Shown here: positions 42,640 to 57,400 of the stretch, one piece after another
Layout of the letters: each line of letters starts with the position of its first letter
How positions within the stretch are numbered: position 1 is the first letter of the stretch
From: Marmoricola sp. OAE513
GTDB taxonomy: Bacteria; Actinomycetota; Actinomycetes; Propionibacteriales; Nocardioidaceae
NCBI RefSeq assembly: GCF_040546585.1
Contig: NZ_JBEPOC010000001.1
Span: 434,001-498,000, forward strand
Direction: 5' to 3'
Length of the DNA: 64,000 nucleotides
The notes under the pieces: generated by a model
What the model was told of the DNA's origin: nothing
Databases searched by the model: none
The model's input: only the letters and a program-made list of their open reading frames with translations
Made by a program: the position numbers and the translations under genes

Positions 42640-43048
42640 GCTGGGACACCAGCTTCTGCGGGGCCATCAGGCGCCAGCTGTCGGTGAGGAGCTCCGCGAC
42701 CTCGCTCCAGTCGACGCCGTCGGGTGAGCTGCCCGCACCGGCGAGGATCAGACCGCCGAGGTCGCGCCCCCACCTGGCCGCGAAGTGCGGGTGCCCCAGC
42801 CGGAGCAGGAGCTCGCGGTCCTCCTCAGTGACCCGGAAGGTCAGCACGACCGCCGGGCCGTCGATGCCCGCCGCCTCCGCATAGCTGGCCGGGCGGCCGT
42901 CGACCAGGGTGAGGACGTGGGCGAAGGTGCGTCCGCGCACCCGCCAGCGGACGCCGTGCCACGCGTTTTCCTCCACGACGCCGGGCAGGGTCAGGCAGAG
43001 GTCACCGAGACGCGCCACGGTCGCTGCATCCAGCTCCAGGTCGGTCAT
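42617..43048 (-). CDS. MmcQ/YjbR-family protein
   Basis: 143 residues. Matches the YjbR double-wing DNA-binding-like fold: LCLTLPGVVEENAWHGVRWRVRG near the start, and GHPHFAARWGRDLGGLILAG near the end, all typical. Function unknown. Leaderless TAAGGT-N6-ATG promoter overlaps the stop codon of the amidohydrolase gene. Confidence 0.85.
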   Translation of the reverse strand: MTDLELDAATVARLGDLCLTLPGVVEENAWHGVRWRVRGRTFAHVLTLVDGRPASYAEAAGIDGPAVVLTFRVTEEDRELLLRLGHPHFAARWGRDLGGLILAGAGSSPDGVDWSEVAELLTDSWRLMAPQKLVSQLSAGGAG

Positions 43049-43054
43049 GTCCCG

Positions 43055-43060
43055 ACCTTA
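43055..43060 (-). promoter_or_regulatory. -10 element of leaderless YjbR gene
   Basis: TAAGGT on the minus strand six bases before the ATG at 43048; its TAA is the amidohydrolase stop. Confidence 0.5.
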
Positions 43061-44140
43061 GGACCGCCCGCCGACAACGGCGCCGCGCAGCACGATCGCG
43101 GTGGGCTCGCGCAGCACGGTGAGGTCCAGGAGGGGGTTGCGCGGGTAGACCAGGAAGTCGGCGGGCGCCCCTTCGACCAGCGTGGCGTTCCAGCCGAGCC
43201 AGGACCGGGCGCGCCAGGAGGCGGCCCCGAGCGCGTACTCGGCCGGGAGACCCAGCTCTGCCATCGCGAGGACCTCGCCGGCCAGGTTGCCGTGCTTGCT
43301 GATCCCGCCGCCGTCCGAGCCGGCGTACAGAGCCACCCCGGCGTCGTACGCCGACATCAGGGTCTCGCGACGCCGCGCGTAGAGGTCGGTCATCGTCGCG
43401 GCGTACGCCGGGAACTTCTCCCGCCCTCCGGCCGCGTGCTCGGGGAACTTGTCGACCTGCATCACCGTCGGAACCAGCGCCGTCCCGGCGGCGGCCATCG
43501 CCTCGACCAGGTCGGTGGTCAGGCCGGTCCCGTGCTCGATGCAGTCGATGCCGGCGGCGATCAGGCCCGGCAGGACGTCGTACCCGAAGCAGTGCGCGGT
43601 CACCTTGGCCCCGTGCTCGTGCGCGGTGCTGATCGCCGCGGCGAACGCGTCGGCCGGGAAGGACGGTGCCAGGTCGCCCTCCTCGCGGGAGATCCAGTCC
43701 CCCACGAGCTTCACCCAGCCGTCACCGCGCCGGGCCTGGACGGCCACGGCCGCGGCCAGGTCGGCCGGCTCGACCTCCTCGGCGTAGTTGCGGATGTAGC
43801 GGCGGGTCCGACCGACGTGCCTTCCGGCACGGATCAGTCGCGGCAGGTCCGCGCGCTCCTGGACCCACCGGGTGTCCATCGCTGAGCCGCAGTCGCGGAT
43901 GAGCAGCGCCCCTCCGTCGCGATCGGCGATCGCCTGGGCCTCCGCGGTCTCGAGGTCGGTGGCGCCGTGGTCGTCGAGGCCGATGTGGCAGTGCGCGTCG
44001 ACCAGTCCCGGGACGATCCAGCCCTCGGCAACGGTTTCGGCGCCGGGCTGCGCGTCGTAGGACACGACACCGTCGACCACGTAGAGGTCGGCGGCCTCGC
44101 CGTCGGGCAGGACCGGACCCCGGAATCGCATCACTGGCAC
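43058..44140 (-). CDS. Amidohydrolase-superfamily metal-dependent hydrolase
   Basis: 360 residues, TIM-barrel with the HxH metal motif VDAHCHIG (about 50-57), Lys at VKLVGDW, His residues in TAHCFGYD and CIEHGTG, and the Asp of AGSDGGG. Resembles imidazolonepropionase/prolidase-like members; the substrate cannot be told. No signal peptide, so cytoplasmic. Leaderless TAGGTT-N6-GTG start. Confidence 0.88.
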   Translation of the reverse strand: MPVMRFRGPVLPDGEAADLYVVDGVVSYDAQPGAETVAEGWIVPGLVDAHCHIGLDDHGATDLETAEAQAIADRDGGALLIRDCGSAMDTRWVQERADLPRLIRAGRHVGRTRRYIRNYAEEVEPADLAAAVAVQARRGDGWVKLVGDWISREEGDLAPSFPADAFAAAISTAHEHGAKVTAHCFGYDVLPGLIAAGIDCIEHGTGLTTDLVEAMAAAGTALVPTVMQVDKFPEHAAGGREKFPAYAATMTDLYARRRETLMSAYDAGVALYAGSDGGGISKHGNLAGEVLAMAELGLPAEYALGAASWRARSWLGWNATLVEGAPADFLVYPRNPLLDLTVLREPTAIVLRGAVVGGRS

Positions 44141-44146
44141 CCGGCG

Positions 44147-44152
44147 AACCTA
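44147..44152 (-). promoter_or_regulatory. -10 element of leaderless amidohydrolase gene
   Basis: TAGGTT on the minus strand, six bases before the GTG at 44140. Confidence 0.5.
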
Positions 44153-44189
44153 TCGCGCGCCGCTCGCGGCGACCCGTCGGCCGCGGGAG

Positions 44190-45731
<1,542 letters not shown>

Positions 45732-45769
45732 GGCGATCCTCGAGGTCGGACGTCAGAGCTGCGCTGACC

Positions 45770-45775
45770 AGCCTA
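45770..45775 (-). promoter_or_regulatory. -10 element of ffh
   Basis: TAGGCT on the minus strand about 38 bases before the TTG start, giving a leadered transcript with GAGG ribosome site. Confidence 0.4.
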
Positions 45776-45818
45776 GTTCACCGCCCGCGGGGGCTCGTCG
45801 GTCAGGATCAGCGAAGGT

Positions 45819-48041
45819 TCAGCCGGAGGGGCTGAGGGCCGTCCGGACCGCGTCGGCGGCCGCCGCCGCCCGTTCGGCGCTCAACGCCTCGGCGTCGGCG
45901 TCCTGGACGTAGAACACGTCGACGGCCTGCGGGCCGAGGGTGTCGACGTGGGCCGAGCGGACCGTGAGACCCAGCCCCGCCAGTGCGGCGCAGACCAGGT
46001 GCACGACCCCGGGACGGTCGGCGGCACGGACCTCGAGCACGGTCGCACGCTCCGAGGCCTCGGGGTGGAGCACGACGATCGGGGCGAGACCGTCGGCGTC
46101 GGCCGGCCGGAGCCGGGTCCCTGCGTCCAGGCGGCCCTCCGCGATGGCCTCCAACCGTTCGCGCAGCACCTTGGCGTCGATGCCGGTCCGCGAGACCTGC
46201 CACCGGGAGATCCCGATGCCGTCCTCGGTCCAGACGCGGGCGGCGCGGATGGAGACCCGCTGCAGGGCGATCGCCGCCGCCGTGTCGGCGAGCAGGCCGA
46301 CACGGTCGCGCGACATGACGGTGATCGTCGAACCGTCCCCGTCCTCGGTCACCGTCACCGCGACCGCGTTCGGCACCGAGCGCACCGATGCGGGTACGTC
46401 GACCGTGCGCGGCTCCTCCTCGAAGGTGAGGTGCTCGGAGAGCTCGACCGACGCGCGCCGTACCAGGCTGCGGATCAACGAGGCACGCCACGTCGTCCAG
46501 GCCTTCTCCGAGGTCGCCTTCGCATCCGCCTCGGTGAGCGCGGCGAGCAGCTCGAGCTCCTCGCGGTCGTGGATCCGGGTGGTCACCAGCTCGACGGTCT
46601 GCGGGTCCTCCGGGTCACGGGTGGTCGCCGTCTGGGGCAGCAGCAGGTGCCAGCGGACGAGAGCGGCGACCAGCTCGGTCTCCCGGGCGTCGAACCCGAC
46701 CCGCGCAGCGATCTCGCGGGCGATCGGCTCGCCGGCGATGCTGTGCTCCACGGTGCCGCCCTTGCCGATGTCGTGCAGCAGGGCGGAGATCATCAGCACG
46801 TCCGGGCGGGAGACCCGCCGGATCAGCGCCGAGGCCTCGATGCAGGTCTCGACCAGGTGCCGGTCGACGGTGAACCGGTGCACGACCGAGGCGTGCGGCA
46901 GCAACCGCACCCGCTCCCACTCCGGCAGGATGGTGGCCAGGGCCCCGGTCTCCTCCAGGGTCTCCCAGACCGGCAGCAGCCCGCGCCCGGCAGCCAGGAG
47001 CCGAACCAGCAGGTCGCGCGCCTCGGCCGGCCACGGCTCGGGGATCGGAGGCACCTCAGCGATCAGGCGGGCCGTGGTCGACGGCTCCAGGACGACGTCG
47101 CGCTCGGCCGCCTCGGCGGCGGCGCGCAGCAGCAGGAGCGGATCCCCGGACGGCTTGGCGTCCCGGTCCAGCACGATCTCCTCGTAGGCGATCGCCAGTC
47201 CGTTCCCGAGCGAGGTCAGCTGCGGCCTGCGCGTGGTCGCCGACCTCGCCGGACGCCGTACGACGGCGTCCGCGCGACGCCAGACCAGCCGGGACAGGTG
47301 GGTGATGCGCTTGCCGAGCCGGCGCACGTGCAGCTGGACCGCCGCAGCGTCGGGGAGCTCCAGCAGCGGAGCCATGTCGGCCCAGAGCTCGGGGGCGATC
47401 CGATCGGTTCCACGCCCGGCCACCTGGTGCACGACGTCGCGGACGTCGAGCAGCGCCTGCCTGCACGACTCGAGCTCACCGTGCGGGACGTCGACGAGCC
47501 AGGTGGCCGTCAGCGCCTTGAGAACCGTGGCGTCGCGCAGCCCACCGGTGGCCTCCTTGATGTCGGGGACCGAGAGGTGCGCGATCTCCCCGAGAAGACT
47601 GCCCCGGTCGCGCACCAGGTCGTGCAGCTGCGGCAACCGCTGCTTGGCGTCGCGGCGCCACGCAGCCAGGATGGCGGTCCGCAACCGCAGGGTCAGGTTC
47701 GGGTCGCCGGCCAGGTGCCGCAGGTCGAGCAGGCCGAGCGCGACCTTGAGGTCGGCGCCCGCCTGCTCGAGGACCTCGGGGAACGAGCGGACGGCGTGGT
47801 CGATGTTCGCGCCCGAGTCCCACAGCGGGTACCAGATCTTGCCGGCCCACTCCCCCGCCTCGACCTCCACGTCGTGCACCAGCACGACGTCGAGGTCGCT
47901 GTACGGCGCCAGCTCCTCCCGGCCGTAGCCGCCGACGGCGACCAGGGCCACCCCGGTCTCGGGGCAGCCCACCGACGCGAAGGCCTCCTGGCACAGGGCG
48001 TCGGCGGCCCGGGCTCGCTCCGCCCGGTCGGCAGCTGTCAT
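45819..48041 (-). CDS. glnD: PII nucleotidyltransferase GlnD
   Basis: 740 residues. Modifies and demodifies PII at its T-loop tyrosine in response to glutamine; in actinobacteria the group added is usually AMP. Nucleotidyltransferase motif GGYGREELAPYSDLD (37-51, metal Asp49 and Asp51). HD phosphohydrolase domain with LLHDIGKGG and RWHLLLP. Two C-terminal ACT domains (MSRDRVGLLADTAAAI, VRAADRPGVVHLVCAAL) that sense glutamine. Starts 11 bases after glnB in the amt-glnB-glnD operon. Confidence 0.95.
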   Translation of the reverse strand: MTAADRAERARAADALCQEAFASVGCPETGVALVAVGGYGREELAPYSDLDVVLVHDVEVEAGEWAGKIWYPLWDSGANIDHAVRSFPEVLEQAGADLKVALGLLDLRHLAGDPNLTLRLRTAILAAWRRDAKQRLPQLHDLVRDRGSLLGEIAHLSVPDIKEATGGLRDATVLKALTATWLVDVPHGELESCRQALLDVRDVVHQVAGRGTDRIAPELWADMAPLLELPDAAAVQLHVRRLGKRITHLSRLVWRRADAVVRRPARSATTRRPQLTSLGNGLAIAYEEIVLDRDAKPSGDPLLLLRAAAEAAERDVVLEPSTTARLIAEVPPIPEPWPAEARDLLVRLLAAGRGLLPVWETLEETGALATILPEWERVRLLPHASVVHRFTVDRHLVETCIEASALIRRVSRPDVLMISALLHDIGKGGTVEHSIAGEPIAREIAARVGFDARETELVAALVRWHLLLPQTATTRDPEDPQTVELVTTRIHDREELELLAALTEADAKATSEKAWTTWRASLIRSLVRRASVELSEHLTFEEEPRTVDVPASVRSVPNAVAVTVTEDGDGSTITVMSRDRVGLLADTAAAIALQRVSIRAARVWTEDGIGISRWQVSRTGIDAKVLRERLEAIAEGRLDAGTRLRPADADGLAPIVVLHPEASERATVLEVRAADRPGVVHLVCAALAGLGLTVRSAHVDTLGPQAVDVFYVQDADAEALSAERAAAAADAVRTALSPSG

Positions 48042-48052
48042 GAGCGGTCGGG

Positions 48053-49734
<1,682 letters not shown>

Positions 49735-49759
49735 GGATCCACACCCTCACGCGCACAGG

Positions 49760-49810
49760 TTTCCGGCAGGCGCGCCCCGTGTTTCCACGAAGTTGCACGC
49801 CTGCCGGAAA
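49760..49810. repeat. 13-bp inverted repeat upstream of amt
   Basis: TTTCCGGCAGGCG (49760-49772) and CGCCTGCCGGAAA (49798-49810), perfect, 25-base loop containing one GlnR-like box. May end the upstream amt-glnB transcript or form an operator loop. Confidence 0.6.
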
Positions 49811-49827
49811 TGTTACGGCCGTGTTAA
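49781..49827 (-). promoter_or_regulatory. GlnR-like double operator of amt-glnB-glnD
   Basis: Minus strand: TTAAC-N6-GTAAC (49812-49827), 15 bases, GCAAC-N6-GAAAC (49781-49796). Matches the GlnR pattern gTnAC-N6-GaAAC with one or two mismatches per box. Same geometry as at 51604-51650. Confidence 0.55.
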
Positions 49828-49860
49828 CGGACGCTCACTGCTGTGCGGTTCTCGGACCGG

Positions 49861-51687
<1,827 letters not shown>

Positions 51688-51780
51688 TTACCGAGCAGAG
51701 GATCTGAAAACCGGCGGCGCCGCGGCCCTTCTCCGCTGCGGCGGGCTAGCGGGGCCACGGATCACGGGGAGCGACGCCCG

Positions 51781-51805
51781 GGAATTGATTTGTTGAACTC
51801 ATTCC
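51781..51805. promoter_or_regulatory. Candidate TetR operator
   Basis: GGAAT, 15 A/T-rich bases, ATTCC, with inner TT/AA symmetry; about 50 bases before the tetR start and unusually A/T-rich for this DNA. Confidence 0.3.
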
Positions 51806-51844
51806 AATGTCGGCGTTTCGCTTCCCGCGGACCGTCTAGGGTCC

Positions 51845-51850
51845 TACCTT
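51845..51850 (+). promoter_or_regulatory. -10 element deciding the tetR start
   Basis: TACCTT then six bases to GTG at 51857. This favours that GTG over the in-frame TTG at 51851. Confidence 0.5.
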
Positions 51851-51856
51851 TTGTCC

Positions 51857-52474
51857 GTGCCCGAGTCTGTATCCAGCCCCGAAGCGACCGAGCCGCCGGC
51901 TCCGCGGCGCAAGGGCCGTCCGCGCGACGCCAGCGCCGACGAACGCATCCTGGCGGCCGCTGCTGAGCTCATCCTCCAGCACGGCTACGACAACATGACC
52001 GTCGACGAGGTGGCCGCGAAGGCCAAGGCCGGCAAGGCGACCGTCTACCGGCGCTGGTCGGGCAAGGAAGACCTGGCGTTCGCTGCGCTCGAGCAGCTGT
52101 ACACCACCGAGCTGCCCATCCCCGACACCGGCAGCATCCGCGAGGACCTGCGCCAGTCCTACCGCTCGGCGCTGGAGTTCGTGTCCACCGAGAGCGGCAA
52201 GGCGTACCTGCGGATGACGATCGCGGAGTCCCTGCGCGACGACCGCCTCGGCGCCCTCTACACCGCGGCCCACACCGCCCAGGAGGCCGCCGCTCGCGTC
52301 ATGTTCGAGCGCGGCATCGCCCGTGGCGAGCTGCGCGCCGACATGCGCGTCGACTTCGCGGTGGCGTGGATCTCCGGACTGCTGGTCCTCAACGCCGCCA
52401 TCGACAAGGCGCAGCCGACGCTCGACGAGGTGGACGAGATGATCGATTTCGTGCTCCGCGGCTGCGGGGCGTAA
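51857..52474 (+). CDS. TetR-family transcriptional regulator
   Basis: 205 residues. N-terminal helix-turn-helix: DERILAAAAELILQHGYDNM, VDEVAAKAKAGKATVYRRW (about 25-65). The C-terminal part looks like a TetR_C ligand domain (FEFVSTESGKAYLRMTIAES pattern). Target and ligand unknown; no divergent efflux gene, since the neighbour amtB is under GlnR-like sites. GTG start chosen by the leaderless spacing. Convergent with ftsY. Confidence 0.9.
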   Translation: MPESVSSPEATEPPAPRRKGRPRDASADERILAAAAELILQHGYDNMTVDEVAAKAKAGKATVYRRWSGKEDLAFAALEQLYTTELPIPDTGSIREDLRQSYRSALEFVSTESGKAYLRMTIAESLRDDRLGALYTAAHTAQEAAARVMFERGIARGELRADMRVDFAVAWISGLLVLNAAIDKAQPTLDEVDEMIDFVLRGCGA

Positions 52475-52490
52475 CTCAGGACAGCGCGCT

Positions 52491-52518
52491 CTGAGCGTGC
52501 GTGCAGGGCGGCGCTCAG
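52491..52518. terminator. Hairpin between tetR and ftsY
   Basis: CTGAGCG / CGCTCAG with a 14-base loop, overlapping the ftsY stop codon; convergent genes. Confidence 0.4.
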
Positions 52519-53642
52519 CCCAGGATGGCGTCGACGAACGTCTCCGGGTCGAACGGTGCCAGGTCGTCGGGCCCCTCGCCCAGGCCGACCAGCTTGACCG
52601 GCACGCCCAGCTCGCGCTGGACCGCCACGACGATGCCGCCCTTGGCCGACCCGTCCAGCTTGGTGAGCACGATGCCGGTGACGTCCACGACCTCGCTGAA
52701 GACCCGCGCCTGCACCAGCCCGTTCTGACCGGTGGTCGCGTCCAGCACCAGCAGGACCTCGGTGACCGGGGTCTGCTTCTCGATGACGCGCTTGACCTTG
52801 CCGAGCTCGTCCATCAGACCGGCCTTGTTCTGCAGGCGCCCGGCGGTGTCGACCAGCACGACGTCCACGGCGCGCTCGACACCCGTGCGGACCGCCTCGA
52901 ACGCCACACTGGCGGGATCACTCCCCTCGGGACCGGACACGACGTCGACACCGACCCGCTCCCCCCAGGTGCTCAGCTGCTCGGTGGCAGCGGCACGGAA
53001 CGTGTCGGCCGCACCCATCACGACGCTGTGCTCCTCGGCGACCAGTACCCGGGCGATCTTGCCCACCGAGGTGGTCTTGCCGGCGCCGTTGACGCCGACG
53101 ACCAGGATCACCGAGGGCGCCCCGTCGGGCCCGGTGAGGTTCAGGGACCGGTCCATGCTCGGGTCGACCAGACCGAGGAGCTCCTCGCGCAGCACCGTGC
53201 GAGCGTCCTCGGCGCTGCCGCCCTCGACGCGCAGACGGGTACGGAGCCGCCCGACCACCTCGGTCGTCGGGCCGACGCCCATGTCCGCGGTCAGGAGCGT
53301 GTCCTCGAGCTCCTCCCAGGTGTCCTCGTCGAGACGGTCGCGGGACAGCAGCGACAGCAGGCCGCGACCGAGGCCGCCCTGGGATCCGGCAAGGCGCTGA
53401 CGTAGCCGGACGAGCCGGCTGGCGGGTGCTTCCGGGCGGTCGAGGACCGCTGTCGGCGCGGCGGACTCGGTGGTGGCGGCCGGGGAGTCCTCCTCGCCAG
53501 GAGCCGGAGCGGTCGGAGCGACCTCGGCGGGCGCCGGCGCCGGGGAGGCGCTTTCCCGCCCGCGGACGACGAGACCGACGACGAGCGCGATCGCGAGCAG
53601 CGCGACGACCGCGCCGATGATCAGGTATTCGGTGGCACCCAT
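52515..53642 (-). CDS. ftsY: Signal recognition particle receptor FtsY
   Basis: 375 residues. Unlike the E. coli form it begins with a membrane helix (about 5-27, [21 protein letters not shown]), then an acidic Ala/Pro linker, the N domain and the G domain: [30 protein letters not shown] and the closing [10 protein letters not shown]. Partner of Ffh (44190). Downstream of smc on the same strand, a conserved smc-ftsY arrangement, here with two small genes between. Confidence 0.96.
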   Translation of the reverse strand: MGATEYLIIGAVVALLAIALVVGLVVRGRESASPAPAPAEVAPTAPAPGEEDSPAATTESAAPTAVLDRPEAPASRLVRLRQRLAGSQGGLGRGLLSLLSRDRLDEDTWEELEDTLLTADMGVGPTTEVVGRLRTRLRVEGGSAEDARTVLREELLGLVDPSMDRSLNLTGPDGAPSVILVVGVNGAGKTTSVGKIARVLVAEEHSVVMGAADTFRAAATEQLSTWGERVGVDVVSGPEGSDPASVAFEAVRTGVERAVDVVLVDTAGRLQNKAGLMDELGKVKRVIEKQTPVTEVLLVLDATTGQNGLVQARVFSEVVDVTGIVLTKLDGSAKGGIVVAVQRELGVPVKLVGLGEGPDDLAPFDPETFVDAILG

Positions 53643-53675
53643 GGGGTCAATCCAACCAGAGCACCGCAGACCTGC

Positions 53676-53852
53676 TCAGCGGCGGGTGAACTCGTCCTCC
53701 AACGTCGGCATCGCGTCGACACCGCGCTTCATCGCGTCACCCAGCCAGGGTGCTCCCGGGACCTCCTGGTCGCGGTGCGGGTACGCGACGTACACGACGA
53801 CGACGGCCGCCGCGACGAGGATCGCCAGCATCACCACGATGATCGAGAGCAC
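53676..53852 (-). CDS. 58-residue single-pass membrane protein
   Basis: One helix (about 2-24, LSIIVVMLAILVAAAVVVVYVAYP) followed by a 33-residue soluble tail (HRDQEVPGAP, LEDEF). Function unknown. GTG at 53852 preferred, because the upstream ATG at 53927 would add a charged stretch in front of the helix. GGAAGGA lies about nine bases before the GTG. Between ftsY and the thioesterase. Confidence 0.7.
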   Translation of the reverse strand: MLSIIVVMLAILVAAAVVVVYVAYPHRDQEVPGAPWLGDAMKRGVDAMPTLEDEFTRR

Positions 53853-53878
53853 AGGGTCGTCCTTCCGAGAGAGCAGCA

Positions 53879-53893
53879 GGGGCTTGCAGCCCC
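53879..53893. other. Small hairpin between the thioesterase and 58-residue genes
   Basis: GGGGCT-TGC-AGCCCC, 6-bp stem, in the gap after the thioesterase stop. Confidence 0.4.
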
Positions 53894-53923
53894 ATCCTTC
53901 TACCCCCGGGCAAGGCCCGGTAC

Positions 53924-54400
53924 TCACTCCCCCGCGGGCTGTGAGGAAACCAACAGCTTCGAGACCGCAGCGCGGATCGGGTCCGGCATCGGGGTCGAGG
54001 GTCGTGCGGGGTCGGTGTTGTCGACGTACACGTGGACGAAACGGCCCTCGGCGGCGGCGACCTCCTCCGGTGATCCGTCACCTCCCTGGAACAGGCCGAT
54101 CCGGTAGATGATCGAGGAGGTGCCGACCTTGTCCACGACCAGGCCCATGTCGATCGGGGCCGGGAAGCCGATCTCGCGGAAGTACCGGCAGCTGGTCTCG
54201 GCGACGACGCCGATCTGCGGGAGGAGCCGGACCTGGAGCCCGGTGGCCTCGTACAGGTAGGCGTTCACCGCGGTGTCGAAGAGCTCGTAGTAGGTGGCGT
54301 TGTTCAGGTGGCCGTAGGCGTCGTCGTCGCGCCACCGGGTGGTCGCACGGCGCCACTCGACGTAGTCCGCCCGCGTCGGGCGGTCCTGCGCGGGGCTCAT
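53924..54400 (-). CDS. Acyl-CoA thioesterase, 4HBT hot-dog fold
   Basis: 158 residues. RWRDDDAYGHLNNATYYELFDTAVN (residues 22-46 in pattern) is the 4-hydroxybenzoyl-CoA thioesterase signature with the catalytic Asp/His region. Probably hydrolyses an acyl-CoA; substrate unknown. ATG overlaps the smc stop by four bases, so it is translated with smc, an unusual pairing whose meaning is unclear. Confidence 0.9.
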   Translation of the reverse strand: MSPAQDRPTRADYVEWRRATTRWRDDDAYGHLNNATYYELFDTAVNAYLYEATGLQVRLLPQIGVVAETSCRYFREIGFPAPIDMGLVVDKVGTSSIIYRIGLFQGGDGSPEEVAAAEGRFVHVYVDNTDPARPSTPMPDPIRAAVSKLLVSSQPAGE

Positions 54401-57400
54401 GCGCTCTCGGTCTCGCGCAGGCGCTGGCTGATCACGGCGGAGACGCCGTCACCCCGCATCGAGACGCCGTACAGAGCGTCACCGACCTCCATGGTCCGCT
54501 TCTGGTGGGTGATCACCAGCAGCTGGCTGTTCTCGCGCAGCTCCTCGTAGATCTCCAGCAGGCGGCCGAGGTTGGTGTCGTCCAGCGCGGCCTCGACCTC
54601 GTCGAGGATGTAGAACGGCGACGGCCGGGCCTTGAAGAGGGCGACCAGGAAGGCCACCGCCACCAGCGAGCGCTCGCCTCCCGACAGCAGCGAGAGCCGC
54701 TTGACCTTCTTGCCCGGCGGGCGGGCCTCGACCTCGATGCCGGTGGTGAGCATGTCGCTCGGGTCGGTGAGCACCAGCTGGCCCTCACCCCCGGGGAAGA
54801 GCCGCGCGAACGTCGCGTCGAACGCCGTGACCACGTCGGCGTACGCCTCGGTGAAGACCTGCTCGACGCGCTCGTCGACCTCCTTGACGATGTCCAGCAG
54901 GTCGCGCCGGGTACGCCGGAGGTCCTCGAGCTGCTCGGTGAGGAACTTGTGCCGCTCCTCGAGCGCCGAGAACTCCTCGAGCGCCAACGGGTTGATCCGA
55001 CCGAGCTGCGCCAGCGCCCGCTCGGCGGACCGGAGTCGCTTGGTCTGCTCGTCCCGGTCGTACGACGCCGGCTCGGGGACCTCCTGGCCCTCCTCGACCT
55101 CGCCCGTGAAGGGGATCAGCTGGTCCGGTCCGTACTCGGCGACCAGGGCGTCGGCATCCAGGCCGAGGTCCTCCAGCGCCTTCTCCGCGAGCTGCTCGAT
55201 CCGCATGCGCTGCTCGGTGCGCGCCATCTCGTCGCGGTGCACCGAGTTGACCAGCTCGTCCAACGTGGTGGCCAGGCCGCGCAGCTTCTCGCGGGCGTCC
55301 ACGAGCTCCTGCTCACGTCCGACGCGACCCTGCTCGACGCGGGTGCGCTGGACCGACGCGAGCTCGACGGACTCCTCCAGACGGGCCAGGACGACCGCGA
55401 CACCGCGGGTGACCGCCTCGGCGACGGCGCCCTCACGGATCAGCCGCTCGCGACGCTCGATCGCCTTCGCCCGGGCATCGCGCTCGGCCTGCGCCTGGGC
55501 GACCAGGCTGTCGGCCCGGCCGTGCAGCGCGCGGGCGCGCTCCTCGGCGGTGCGCAGCGCCAGGCGCGACTCCATCTCGTGGGCCCGGGCGGCGCGCGCG
55601 GCGTCGCCCAGCGCTTCGCGGGTCTCGGTGTCCGGCTCCTCCTCGGGAGCCTCCTCGGCGGCCGCGAGCCGTGCTTCGAGCTCGGCGAGGCCGGAGAGGT
55701 CCTTGGCGTGCGACTCCTGCGCGGCGATGATCGCCTGCTCGAGGCGGCTGGCCTCAGCCTTGGCCGACCGTGCCTGCGACCCGTACTGACCGAGCTCCTC
55801 GGCCACCGCGGCGAGCGCGGCGTCCGACTCGTGCAGCTTGGCGAGCGCGACGTCCACACGGTGCGAGGCCTCCTCGCGCTCGGACTCCAGCGCGCTCAGC
55901 GCGAAGGTGAGCCGGTCCAGCTCGTGACCGGCGCGGTTCAGCGACTCGGTCGCCTCGTCCACGGCGGCCTGGACCTCGAGGAGGCTCGGCTGGCTCGAGG
56001 AGCCGCCGGCGGCGAAGTGGGCACCGAGCACGTCGCCCTCGCGGGTGACCGCCGTGACGTCGCGGGCCTCGGCGACCAGGGCCTTGGCCGCGGCGAGGTC
56101 GTCGACCACGGCGACCTTGAACAGCAGCCGCGACAGCGCCGGACGCAGGTCCGCGGGACACTCGATCACGTCGAGCGCGTAGACGGCTCCGGCACCGAGG
56201 CCGGGCCAGGACGCGTCGTCGACGTCGGCACCCCCGAGCAGGATGCCGGCCCGTCCGAGGTCGGAGTCCTTGAGGTGTCCGATGGCCGTGATCGCCGCGT
56301 CGACATCGGTCACGGCGACCGCGTCAGCAGCGCCGCCGAGCGCGGCGGCGACCGCGGCCTCGTAACCCGGGCGCACGGTCAGCAGCGCGGCGACCGAACC
56401 CAGCAGGCCGGAGACCGACTCGGTAGCAGCCAGCAGGGCGCCTGCCCCGTCCTTGCGGTTGAGACCGATCTCGAGGGCTTCCTTGCGGGCGCCCAGGGCG
56501 CTCTTCTCGCGCTCGGCGGCCTGGGCCTCCTCGCGCAGCTTGGTCAGGCGTTCCTCGATGTCGGCCAGCTGGCTGCTGGCACCCTCGTGCTCGGCGTCCA
56601 GTCCCTCCTCGCCGGCGTCGAGGCCGGCGATCCGGGTCTCCAGGGAGGTGAAGCTCTGCTCGGACTTCTCGGCGCGGGCGACGGCCTCGGCGCGGGCGTT
56701 CTCGAGCCGCGCGACCTCCTCCTCGGCCGCGGCGGCACGGCTCCGCAAGCCGTTGACCTGGCCGTGCAGGCGCGCCATGCCCTCGCGACGGTCGGCGGCA
56801 GCGCGCTGGAGGCCGGCGATCCGACGCTCCTCCTCGCCGAACGCCTGCTCGGCAGCGGTCCGGGCGGTGACGGCCTCCTCCAGGGCTCCGCGGTTCTGCT
56901 CGACCTCGGCGAGGATCGCTGCCTCCTCGACGCGCACCTGCTCGGCGGCAGCCTCGAGCTCGGCCGGGTCCCGACCGGCGGGGATCTCGGGCTCCACGGC
57001 GGCGTTGCGCACCCGCTCAGCGGCGAGGCTCGCCGTACCGCGCAAGCGCTCACGGAGGCCGGAGAGCCCGAACCAGGTCTCCTGGGCGCGCGCGAGCGCG
57101 GGCAGGTCCTCGCGCAGGGCCGCCTCGAGCGCCGCCTCGATCTCGCGGGTCGCGGCGATGTCCGCCTCGACCTCGGCGCGCCTGGCGACCAGCACCGTCT
57201 CGTCGGCGAGCTCCTGCTCGAGCGACGCGCGGGCCGCGGCCAGGTCGTCGGCCATCAGGCGGGCGCGGGCGTCGCGCAGGTCGGCCTGGACCGTCTGCGC
57301 ACGACGGGCCACCTCGGCCTGCCGACCGAGCGGCTTGAGCTGACGACGGATCTCGCTGAGCAGGTCGGAGAGCCGGGTCAGGTTCCCCTCCGTGGACTCC

